Positions 34,545-45,500 of a DNA stretch of 64,000 nt are shown in pieces. The DNA comes from Whitmania pigra (Eukaryota > Annelida > Clitellata > Hirudinida > Haemopidae). The position numbers were made by a program, and so were the translations under genes. The notes under the pieces are model-generated. The model was not told the origin of the DNA and ran no database searches. It was given only the letters and a program-made list of their open reading frames with translations. Where the stretch lies: the NCBI GenBank assembly GCA_021613335.1, contig JAJTWR010000136.1:1018501-1082500 (forward strand), read 5' to 3'. How positions within the stretch are numbered: position 1 is the stretch's first letter; every line of letters starts with the position of its first letter.

Positions 34545-34793
34545 TGCAGAAAAAGATATACTTTTTAATGATATTGTCAATGACCAGGGTTGCATTAAAT
34601 ACTGAAGCATGATGCAAATCAGCATTTTATGAAGTTTCATGTAATTTATTGAAATTGATAGAAATTGCTATTTTTACAGTTTTGCAGCAACTTCTCACCG
34701 AGAAATTAAACTGTGTTTTACGACCTCTCTGATTAAACTCAGTTTTTCTTCATTCGATGCTGATGTAAATTCTGTTGTAATTGAGTCAGACGC

Positions 34794-35695
34794 AGCTGAG
34801 TTGATTCGTCAATCTTGTTCTTTGCTGACAATTTAGTTCTTTCATTTCAAGACGGTCGGACGTTTTTGAAGTAAAGCAGGGTCGTAATTTAGGGGAAAGG
34901 GTAGAGGGCGACGGCTCTCCCCTGACTTTAGACTAACCACTAAAAAAGGTCATCTTCTCATGTTTAACGAGAGTTTGCCCTTTCCCCAGTGGCATACAAA
35001 GAGGGGTGCGGCAGGGGCGGCCCGCTCCAGGTGGAAAGTGCCAAGGGGCGACATTTTGAGGGGGCACGTAAAAATAAAAAATAGAAAAAACGGCCACCCC
35101 TCTCCTCGGTGTTTTACTGTGTCCATTGAAGAGTAACATTTCAGCAAGCTCATGATCTTGCAAACAAATACTCCTTTCTCCCACTTTCTTTCAAATTCGC
35201 TTGATGATAATTATGATTGGCTTTGTTGATGAAAACATAAAGAAAAAAGAATTCTTTGCCGAAAGTAAGAGATTGAAGTATTTCGTGGAAGCTTCAGGAA
35301 AAACGATAAAAAAGATATTAAAAAAAAGAAGATAAAAACGATAGTCACTTTCAACTTGTTGAGCTTCACACAGAGATATCGCCTTGGGGATTCTGCCCCT
35401 AATATTGTGATCCAACTGCTTATCTTTCTAGCCCAGTCTATTAGCGCTGCCAAATGAGAGCGTTCTTTCTCCAAACATAAGTTAATAAAAAAATTTCTTC
35501 GCCCATCGATGAGCCAGTCAAGGCTTACAGACTTGGCAGTCCTCTCTATAAACTGTTATAAAAAATTACGGAAAAAGTGGGGAGATTTGGTTATAAAAAA
35601 TATTTGAAATCTTTTCGAAAACTTGAAGGTTAATGGTTTATTAACAACCAAAAGGTCGTAAAAGGTCGACCAAAAGGCGGCAAGAACAGTTGATA
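34794..35695. repeat. Dispersed repeat B, copy 2
   Basis: Matches copy 1 at 24990-25705, starting 'agctgagttgattcgt' and ending 'gcggcaagaacagt'. It has an additional internal segment at about 35270-35480. Related inverted fragments lie at about 4660-4860, 5500-5640 and 39785-39955. Confidence 0.85.
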
Positions 35696-37222
35696 TATCG
35701 AACTGCTCCTCCCCCTGAATTTTGGCTTGAAGCAAAAAAAAATTCAGAAGAATCTAGTGGGGCTTTTGTAAAAAAACAACTTGTAAACAATACTTGTCTT
35801 CAGCCAGCAGACACTTATAGAATGGTAAAAGCTTTTAACGAGGTCTTTAACGAAGTTGAAGTTAGCGGAGGCTCAAATTTATTTTCAATTGCGAAATTTT
35901 AAATATAATAAATAATTTTAAATTACAATATTTTGAGACTACGCTTTAGATGTTTTTCACAAATGTTAGTTTATCAATTGTAGGAAGACTTTCGGTTTTA
36001 TTGAAATTATAAGGAATTTGTGGAATTCGTTCAAAAGTCCTCGTAATCAATAACCATGCAGACTCTACTGATCAAATGTCCATAAAAATGTTTATTTTTT
36101 GAAATATGTACGTCCTGTTAGCCTATTAAAGAACTTAATATGTGCTTTGAATGTGTAACTAGGGACATGTTAGGCGGATGCTTAAAGCCTGTTTATTGTT
36201 TCAAAGTCCAAAATCCGTATAAAACACAAATATTTGTAAAGTAAAAATTTTGACGAACATTTTGATGTACATGCGGGCACTAGGAAGCTCGTAGTTATTG
36301 AATAAGAAGACTTGTAAAGCAGTTCATTGCTGGAAGGTCTTTCGACAGACATGTCTTCGATATATCTAAAGCACTAAAGTATGTTGTTCTACAATTCTAA
36401 AGGCTTATAAGGCATACATATTTCGAACTTTAAACATTATTCTAATAAGTGTAATGTATCGTTCCGTATCTTGTTGCACGTATACCTAAACGAAAGATTT
36501 ATGTACAAATGGCTCAATTTCTTGAACATCAGTCCCAATAATTTAATTCATTCCCTGACCCAGTTGATTTCTAACAGCATGACGTGATGGGTGAGACAAC
36601 CTTAGACCTGTCAATTTCTGAAGTTCAAAGTTTATAGCAATCTTTTTTTTTATGAGTGTGCTTCACCAATATTTAAAATCTAACAGATCCCATACATTAA
36701 TTTATTCGAAGTGAAAAGTTTATTCCATCAATCTAAAATCAAGGTGTGACTGAAATATTTTGTGAAAATATCCAAGTATTCAGGTATGAATGCTTTCTAA
36801 ATATAGATTCTTTATTGACTGCTTGCTTCGATACAAAGAGGCTGTATCCTATGCACGAGAGTGATCTTAGCTTGGTGAAGGTGAAAGTTTTGCTGGAATT
36901 TCAGTCGATATTACGTAAATATTTGATTAACTCCTAAGCGCAATTTTTGTTATTTTTTATCCGGTATATTTTTGAACTTATTATGTATTATCGGATGCGG
37001 ATGCACTAACCACCCATTTACATGTACACGTAGACGCATATACGTCGCTTCGCAAGGACGTTAGTGGGTTATGCAGGCTGAGTAATTTTCGGCTTTGTCT
37101 TGACATCAATTAACTTAGGATATAAAAATTAACGTAGATTAACATGATCATAACGTCAAACTGATAATATTTTAGCAGTCACAACGAATCGAAAAGTAGA
37201 GCCATCCAGAGCCTTGTTATCA
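35690..37222. other. Intergenic between repeat B and the HNMT-like gene
   Basis: A 70-codon frame at 35690-35902 (APPPEFWLEAKKN...LFSIAKF) abuts the repeat end and is of unknown status. The rest is AT-rich with no feature; the HNMT-like promoter should lie at its right end. Confidence 0.4.
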
Positions 37223-38189
37223 ATGAGTGGCATCAAAGAACCATTACCTCTAGCCGGGGTAGAATTGCCTTACCAAATGGTTCTCGACCGCTTCAAAAAG
37301 AGAAGAAGCGAGGCATCAGTCTTAATTCCTGTCCTTGAAAAACTGAATGATGCAGAGAAATCACTTGCTGAGGCGACTGTATGCCTCTCCATTGGACCCG
37401 GTGGTGGATACAATGACCTTGACTTTCTTCAGAAATGCTTGCCGAATCTTAAGAAGTACATTGCCTTGGATAAAAGACGTTCCATGTTGACAAGTCTAGA
37501 GGTTAAGACTTAAGTTTCTATTTTTGTCCGATTAGGTTAAGTTCATTTAGTAGTAATTCATCCGATTCTGTCAGTGAATAACAAGCATCGTTTTGGAATC
37601 CAAAAAATAATTTATTTTGTTTATGAATCATGGTAAGCTTTTGTATCCATGACATGCTCACATTGTGATAATGTTCTCCTAGAACAATTTCAGAAAAATA
37701 TTCGGTGACTCGGTGGAGTACGAAGATTACGAAGCTGACGCCGCTGACTGGGAGCTTCCAGAGGGACAGAAAGTCGACATAGTTTGGATGTCTCATATGC
37801 TTTATACCATTCCAAAAGAAAAGAGAATGAAAATCTTCGAAAAACTGATAAAAAAGTTCGTCAACCCGAGAAGCGGGAGAATTATATTCGTCAACAACAC
37901 GGGGGAGAATTGCTATAATAAAATTCATACTGAGTTGGGAATCCATCCTCTGCTGACGTCCGATGAAATAAAAGAAGAATTTATCAAATCAGGTGGAAAG
38001 ATTAGCTGGAATTACGTATATTCTTGCGTTGTTGACCTCTCCGAGTATGACCATGATCTTTATCATTACTTGATGGAACTCAGCGACAGGGTTTTGACAC
38101 CAGCGGAAATAATGAGGGCTGTTAAGATTATCACTCCGTCAGGAATATCAGACTACCAGAGTGAAATCTGCGTCGTCAAATGCGCATAA
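37223..38189 (+). CDS. Histamine N-methyltransferase-like SAM methyltransferase
   Basis: Two exons, 37223-37501 and 37683-38189, phase 0, 261 residues (human HNMT 292). The class I Rossmann motif I is CLSIGPGGGYNDLDFL (about residues 54-69). Next comes an acidic IALDK strand expected to contact the SAM ribose, then DIVWMSHMLYTIPKEKRM, which matches the HNMT 'MIQMLYYVKDIPATLK' position, and GRIIFVNNTGENCYNK. The acceptor at 37682 (ctcctag) was chosen over a nearer 'tttcag' because only it keeps the frame. ATG at 37223 is preferred. HNMT methylates histamine; many invertebrate relatives have unknown amine substrates. AATAAA lies at 38380-38385. Cytosolic, no signal peptide. Confidence 0.87.
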
Positions 38190-39186
38190 TGAGTTTGCAT
38201 CGGTAATAATTTCACAAGTTATTGTCTGGATTTAATGAATGAAATTTCATGTCAATTAATTAACTTTCATGAAAGTAATGTAGTGTAATGCTTATTTCTC
38301 TTTGCTATGAGGTTAATCATTTCCGATAACTAACACGGCAGTTGAAGTTCGGACTAATATTATTATTACGAACATTAAAAATAAAGGTGATGGTGTTGGT
38401 ATGTTATTCATGCAACCTTTGCGGTGTGTAGGATGTCACATAGAACAGGGCTCACCAAAGTGCATCAGAGTTCAGGAATAAATAAATAGCCTGTTTACAG
38501 TTATTCCTTCGTTGTATTTTTGTAATTTGAAATTGCCCCACAGCAATAAATAGCTTTTTATTAATTTAGTAAATTTAATTGCTTGTACGTTTGTTCTGCT
38601 TCAGACTGACTTCAGACGTCAGCAGTATGGTCCTCGGCTAAAAAAAACTTTGGAGATACCTGACATACAGTGATGAAATCTTTTACATGATTACAGTGAT
38701 GATATCTTATTCGTGATTAGGGCTATAATGTGATTGTTAAAAGCATTTGTGTTCATCGTCGGCATGTTGGATGTAAGAGTTAATTATTCCGTAACCTGTT
38801 AATCAGTTTCTTGACTTAACAGTATTTTGTGTTACATATGTATGGTAGTCGTACACTCAGCTCCATGTAGGGAGTACCCATCTGTTGACGATATCTTAAC
38901 TAACATATAAAACATAAAAGACACGAAAATTTCTAAAATTTTAGCATGTTATGCAAATAGTACTTCAACAATTATTTTTAAAATTTGGTAAAGTATTATT
39001 TTCAAACTTAATAAAAAATCCCAGAAATGTGCTTTTGCGATGTCCAAAAAAGATGGGAAGTAAATGTCAAAAGCCAATAATAATAAAAATTTATATTTTT
39101 TGCACAAGTTATCTAATATGAAATTATGTTTCCTTTCTTTTCTATTTTTTCAAAACATCTTTTGTTCATCGACAAAATTATTTTTT
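38190..39186. other. HNMT-like 3-prime flank, non-coding
   Basis: Contains candidate AATAAA signals at 38380 and about 38478. No further gene is recognised. Confidence 0.5.
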
Positions 39187-39350
39187 TTATAAAGTCTTCT
39201 TCCAGCTGATATCAGGCAGTCCTGATGACATCTTCCAGAGTTTAGAGTCAAATTGTTTTCCATCTTTGTAAACAAGTTTGGACAACTTATCCCAAGCATT
39301 TTCAGTAGGATTAAGATCAGGAAAACACATGTTTCTCTCTTGGAAAAAGC
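39187..39350 (-). pseudogene. Tc1 transposase C-terminal fragment
   Basis: Read leftward: CFPDLNPTENAWDKLSKLVY then KDGKQFDS, the (S)PDLNPTENxWDxL block at the third catalytic residue of Tc1 transposases. No TIRs are seen. It comes from a different element than the one at 29710. Confidence 0.75.
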
Positions 39351-39784
39351 TCTTCGAGAGTTTGAATGTATGTATGGATTCATGAGCGGATTTAGGGGGA
39401 GGAGGGAGCATGGCATATTTTTTCGGAAATTCGATTGTAACCGGTTTTCTGAAGAAATTTAAAATATTAAATATAATATTATATTAAATTATATTATACT
39501 ATTGATATATAAATATTATATTACATTTTTAATATTAAATATAATATTATATTTAATTTGCAATAAAAAATTTCATAATGAATCTATTTTACGTTTATGT
39601 TCCATAGACACATAATAAAGTTTTTTGGTTTCAAATAAGTATGTTTGTTTCACTTCCGTTTATTTCCTTTTTGCTTTTAGCAACATGCCTCGTAGTGCCT
39701 ATCTCTTTTAAACTTACTTTACTAAATCGGAGAGTAAAGACGAAGCCATTTGTAATAAATAAAGTAGATTTTGGGGTGTAAGAC

Positions 39785-39955
39785 AGGAACGTCATTTCAG
39801 CTTTTTCATAGGGATGGCAAACCCTCAAACAACTTGAGAAGACGATCTTTTTTTGCTTCTAGTCAAATCCTCGTAAATTATGAGGGGATGACTTTTTGCG
39901 TCTAGTCTAAAATCAGACCCTTCCACTCTCTCCCAAATTACGACCCTGGTGTAAG
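39785..39955. repeat. Dispersed repeat B fragment (inverted)
   Basis: Reverse-complement relative of the repeats at 24990 and 34794 and parallel to that at 4660, sharing 'catttcagctttttc', 'gcgtctagtcta' and 'cccaaattacg'. Confidence 0.6.
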
Positions 39956-40020
39956 AAGTCTTCAACATCTTGCCAGACTTGCTAGAGTATTTTCTTCTGT
40001 ACCGTTTTCTCTATTTCCAG

Positions 40021-40096
40021 CGAAAGAAAGGTTCATAACTGGAACTATGTTACTGAAGATGACATGGAGGAGGGTGAAGAGACTGTAATATTGTAA
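40021..40096 (+). CDS. Candidate terminal exon, unknown gene
   Basis: A strong acceptor (ttctctatttccag, ending 40020) precedes 24 open codons ERKVHNWNYVTEDDMEEGEE then TVIL and TAA, with AATAAA near 40130. It looks like an acidic cytosolic tail. No upstream exon is recognised and the HNMT-like gene already ends at 38189, so parent gene and reality are uncertain. Confidence 0.3.
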
Positions 40097-40839
40097 ATCC
40101 TAAAGCATATCTTCTGACGTTCAAATGAGGAATAAATCATCTACATGTGTTCAAATGATTACTTAATTTATTTAGTCTTAGACAATACCACTCACGCCTG
40201 AAGAAGGGAAAAGTTCGAGGTATTATTTTGTAGGGGTATTATTTCCGAAAAATTTACGAATATCCCTGATCTTTCGGGTTCGCTTTCCGAAAAGTCGGAA
40301 CAAATTTTTTTTCGGATCCCGATTAAAACTGAACGTTCGGAAGAAAATTATTTCTGATTAGGTACTCGTTCTTAGCTGGTTTGCTGGTTTTTGTTTTATT
40401 CATTGCCTTGCAAATATTTGTAGCCTGTAACTATTATACTGTTACAAATAAAAGTATGTTTATTTAGATTGAAAATCGTATTAAAAACTCTCAGTATTAT
40501 TACTTTAACATGGACAGTGTTCCATTGTTTAGTTATGTATAATTTTGAAGTTATGAAGAATCGGCATAATTTTAAGATTATTTTGTAGATATTTTATTAA
40601 ACATTGAAATAAGTTTAAATAAAATTTTGATTTCATTAGGTGAGACATAATAAATTTATAAAATATTTTATTACTTTTTGAACGTAAACATTGAGCGAAC
40701 GAACTGGTCTCTTTGCCGATTGAGTGTGGCTGGTCAGGAGTTTTGTTAAGCAGCTTAAATAAGTCGATCGGCTCCTATCGATTAAAAAAATTATACTTTG
40801 TAATTTATAACTTGCAGTTGAATTTTTTCGCTTTTAAAT
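40097..40839. other. RTF1 upstream region
   Basis: AT-rich, with a local self-similar 'ttcggaa/ccgaaaa' stretch around 40240-40350. It presumably includes the RTF1 promoter and 5-prime UTR. No other feature. Confidence 0.5.
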
Positions 40840-43800
40840 ATGAGTGGCAAACGAAAAGTTATAAGCTCTAGTGATGATGATGATTTCGAGAGAGTAAGTG
40901 GCTTGGTCAATATACATTTTTAATATTACTAACTGGATTTACTATTTGTTGGGTGTTTAGTCGAAACCTGTAATTATAATTAATTTGTTAATAGGTTTGT
41001 ATTTGATCAATAAACGTTAAACTTTGGCTGTTAGATGATGAATTTGATTATTTTGATTTGTATTTTTATAGCTTGCCAAAAGACAAAAAGCTGAAAATAC
41101 CAAAGAGGATGTGTTTGGTGATTCAGATGATGAAGGGAGCTCTGAGTCTGGAAGCAGTTCAGAAGAAGAGGAACAACATGAAGAAGGTTAGCCAATGGAG
41201 TGCCTGTTGATTGGATGAAATAAATTTTAATAAGTTACACAACATCAATGTCTTTATTACATAACATATATATATATATAAATGTCATTATTATGTTATT
41301 CTATTATTTCCATATGTTATATAATAGGGCATTAATTTAAAAAACTTGAGATGTTTATAAGACAATGAACTGAATTTTAATGCTATCCGATAAACCAGAA
41401 CAACCTAAAAAGGCCTTGCCCAATGTATCTGATGGAGAGTTAGTATCATCATCGTCGTCATCAGATGAGGAGGAAGAGTTTGACGATGGCTATGATGAGG
41501 ACTACTTGGGTGATGAAGAAGATAAGTGCAGACTGAATGCCATGACTGAAAAAGAAAGGGAACAGGAAATTTTTAGACGAATCGAGAGAAGAGAGGACGG
41601 CATGAAATTGTGAGATTTGATTTGTTACTTTAAGCCATTTCATTGCCAATTGCAATTCAGCTATTTGTTGAACTTTAATTGGACTGTAACTAAAAATGTT
41701 TTGAAAATATATGCATAACTTGTCATTATTATATTTGCGACTAGTATTTTTCCTAAAAGATGTTCAGCATTGTTAGCAGTTAGCAGGGCTTTTGCTTTAT
41801 GCGGCTCAGCTGGAAATTCTTATTCTGTTCGCAAGAATTTCTATTATTTGATTTAAATTTTTCTAAAATGTTACTCGACTGAAACATTGTTCCAGATTCC
41901 AAATAAAGAAAAAAATAAGAGAGGATAAGAAATTAAAAAAGAAGCAATCCAAAAACGAGGATTCTAGCAAAAAGAAAACTGAAGTTAAAAACAACAAGAG
42001 TGATGATGATGATTCTAGCGATGATGATGATGGTGATTACGATTTCACTCCATCAACAACCAAAAGGAGGGGTACCATGACAGAGAACATGTCCAAGAAG
42101 AAATCGGCCTTGGAAACTTTGAAGGCGTCGAGGGAGGAGAGGAAGATTTGTAAGCAACAATTTATAAATAAGTTGTTCTTTATGTTTGGGAATTAATTTA
42201 TTCATTGCAAGATCAATATGTCATCATTTAAACATTAGTAACATTAATTGATCGGTGTTGTCTGAGGTGAATCAGCTAGTGGTTACAATGCGATGTACTT
42301 TAATGTCAAAGCATTTGTTTTATTAATGTTATGTAGTGCATGCAGAATGTTTGCATCATTTAATAATTATTCGTCAGTTGATAAGAAAAAGGAGGAGCAG
42401 CAAAAGATGAAGAAACTGAAAGCATCCGAAAACATTTACTCCTCGTCTTCCGAGTCCGATTCTGATTCTTCAGTCTCCAGCGTCAAGTCTTCAGTTTCGA
42501 GCAAATCGAGCGTGGAGGTTGAAAATGTTTCCGTTTCTTGGCTCATGTTTGATTTTTGTCAAACCAAATTTGTGGGGTTGGATCGCTGCTAGCGAACGTA
42601 ATAACATTAACAACTGATAAAATCATGGCTTGCCTTGCTTTGCCATTGAACTTTCAGCGGATATGTTTTGATATGAAATTGTTTTTCAATTTGTGGGTTT
42701 TAAATGTCATCTTCCTTTATAAAAAGATGTTATTGATTTTTAAGGAGAAGAAACCATTTGTTCTCGACGCGAAAGAGTTGAACGCGGTCAGGCTGTCCAG
42801 GCACAAACTTGAGACCTGGTGTCATTATCCGATCTTCAAAAAGACCGTCGTGGGGTGTTTCGTCCGAGTGGGCATAGGAAACGACCCGAGAAGGAACGTT
42901 CCGGTGTATCGAGTGAGTCGGAAGTCTGACATTAGTGCATCTGATATCAGTTCACTCTGCACTTAGCTGCTTTGATTTTAAGCTTTCGTGTAGAAATTTT
43001 GTTCAACTGTCCTTGGATCTTCATCAGCATCTTTTATTATTCATAGGTTGCAGAGATTGTCAATGTCGTCGAAACTGCTAAGGTCTACGAACTCAGCACA
43101 AAAAGCAGAACAAACGTTGGGCTTAAACTCCGGTAAGCTGATCGAATGTTTGAGACTTTTGGGCTGAAATTGTTGAATATTTGTGGAGCAAATTTCAGTT
43201 GTTGGATATTTATTTCACTTTACTAATATTTGTAACACTAAAGTAACATAGATGCCTGCTTCAACATGACATAACTGAACAAATTAGCACTAAATTGATG
43301 TTTTTTAACTTCAAATTATTTCTAAATTGACTTTTATTCTCGATTTGACCAAATTCGTAACTTTCCAAACCTCATTTCCAGGCACGGTGCGGCCGAGCGA
43401 GTGTACAGGATCGAGTTCATCTCCAACAAGGACTTCACCGAAACTGAGTTCACCAAGTGGAAGGAGACCATGGAAAAGTACAAAGAACCACTTCCTATGA
43501 AAAGCAAAATCATGGAAAAGAAGAAGGACATTGCAAGTGCCATCAACTTCAAACTTGATGAGCAGGGCATGAACCAGGTTAGTTCTGTTGCCCCTTTGCT
43601 CCTTAACGAATAATTTAAATAACGATAACTTAACGAATAATTTTGTTAGGTTATAAAAGAGAAGATGAAGTTCCGAAAGAATCCCTTCAACTATGCCGTG
43701 AAGAAGACGGAACTCCTGAAAGTTAAGGTAATTATGATAACGATGTTTAATCTAATCGATCGGATCTGCCGACCAAGTACTTAGCCATGTTAATGACTAT

Positions 43801-45070
43801 TTTCACGTACGACCAGGAAACGGCGATGATGGAGGGCGACGTAGCCAAGGTTCGGGAAGTTACTGCCTCCTTGGATCAACTGGAGGAGAGGGCAGATTAC
43901 CTCGATAAGAAAAGGACGAGCAACCTTGCCGTTCTTAAGTACGTGCTCGTTCTTTTTCTTGTTTCTATTTAACTTTTTTGATTTGGACAGTTGGACGTTG
44001 ACCATCACATGATTACATTACTTATTAAATACACAAATTTTCTTTTTATTAAATTAAAATTTCAAAACAAACAGAAACATCTTTAGCGAAATGTTTACAT
44101 CCTTTCAGACGAATCAACGAGAGAAACAGGAAGCTGAATGAAATGAATGCAGAAATTGCCGCCAAAATTGAAGTCGAGGAAATGAAGAAGGAAGGCGCCA
44201 ACCCGTTCGTGAGAAGGCACAGTAGGACCATCCTGCACAAGGTTCGCTTCAATCGAGCGATTGAATGAGTCGAGATAAAGTTCAATCGTTTCGATCAAAA
44301 TCCACTTTTCTTACTTTCAGGTGCTGACGAACAACAACCCAAAACCATCTGCTCCCATGCCGGTCATTGCCGAGGTGAGTTGCACTCTTGATTGTGATCG
44401 TCCCGCCAGTAAATAGATTTAGAATTGTTGACCTTCAAGGCATCGAATGATTGGACTGCTTGTGAATCATTGATAAGCTGATTAAAGTTCTGACCATTTG
44501 TGCATTTGTACTTCATCGTGCTCATTAATATTTGCTGATGTGAGAAAAAATGCATAATTAACTAAACAATGATGCCATAAAATAATGCTTCGTTTACGAA
44601 CGGCTGATAGGACATAAATAAATAATAAAATATTCATAATTAATTTAAATTCTATTTAAATTACAAGACATCTCCACAAAAGGAGAAAGCAACTGAAACA
44701 AAGGAGGTCATGAGCATGTACAACGTCCACGACTTCGACCTCGGGTTGGACCTCAAGTTTGATGACTCCGGTGGGATTTACTTTTTGACGAACTTTTACT
44801 TGCAGCGGTCTTAGTACTTTGGTTAAATGTCTTATTATTAATAATAACAATGATAATAATTATGATGATTTATGTTGTAATTTGCACTGTAGTTTGTATT
44901 ATGTGCAGATTTTTTGACTTCTTTTAGGAATAATGTTGTTAATTTCAGTCCTACCCCAAGTCACTTCCACCCTGCCCACCGCCATCCCCGTCCAAGCTTC
45001 GATCAAGCCGAGGACCAACACCAGATCTCTGAACATGGAAGAGTACAAGAAGAAAAGAGGACTTTTGTAA
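40840..45070 (+). CDS. RTF1: RTF1, PAF1-complex subunit
   Basis: Nuclear transcription elongation factor that links the PAF1 complex to SPT5 and promotes H2B ubiquitination. Fourteen exons: 40840-40893, 41072-41186, 41399-41609, 41896-42149, 42378-42517, 42745-42912, 43047-43132, 43382-43577, 43650-43727, 43817-43938, 44109-44241, 44321-44374, 44668-44770, 44949-45070; phases close, 611 residues. N-terminal acidic/Ser-rich region ([17 protein letters not shown]), then [14 protein letters not shown] and [18 protein letters not shown], the conserved histone-modification region. Plus3 domain about residues 259-410 ([65 protein letters not shown]), which binds phospho-SPT5. C-terminal coiled coil ([17 protein letters not shown]) and PAF1-binding tail. 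AATAAA at 45101, 31 bp past the stop. Confidence 0.97.
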
Positions 45071-45500
45071 TTCTGACGCTGACTTAGGAAATATTTTTTA
45101 AATAAACGCACTTGAACATCTCTCGAGTTTTAGAAGCCAACATTTAATAACATTTACTTTCATTTGACAGTCACGTGATACTCTTCCAGCGAGACTTGAA
45201 TTCCTGTAAAAAAAACAAAATAGAGACGAGTATTTCCTTGCATTGCTTCACCTTTTTTGTGTCCCGTCGAACGCTCAAATATGTGAATCCCGTTTTATCG
45301 AATATTTTTCCATTGAATTGAATTTTTGATGATTTTAATTTCAATTTGATTTGAATATTGATTCCTCAGAGACGAGAGGTCGAAGCTGTGATTTTTTGGG
45401 GCCATTTAGTGCCTTGCATCCGTTGCGTCGGTGCCGCATGTTTTTAACGTCCCCGTTTTCAATCGACCCTCGAATGTTCTGTTCGCGAATTATGACCTGC
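45071..45500. other. Tail-to-tail intergenic space, RTF1 / unknown gene
   Basis: Minus strand: 45341-45500 continues an alternative frame of the unknown gene (EQVIIREQNIRGS...EESIFKSN). At about 45177-45220 an acceptor-like T-tract plus CAG precedes IQVSLEEYHVTVK and a stop, a possible terminal exon. Neither is proven. Confidence 0.35.
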
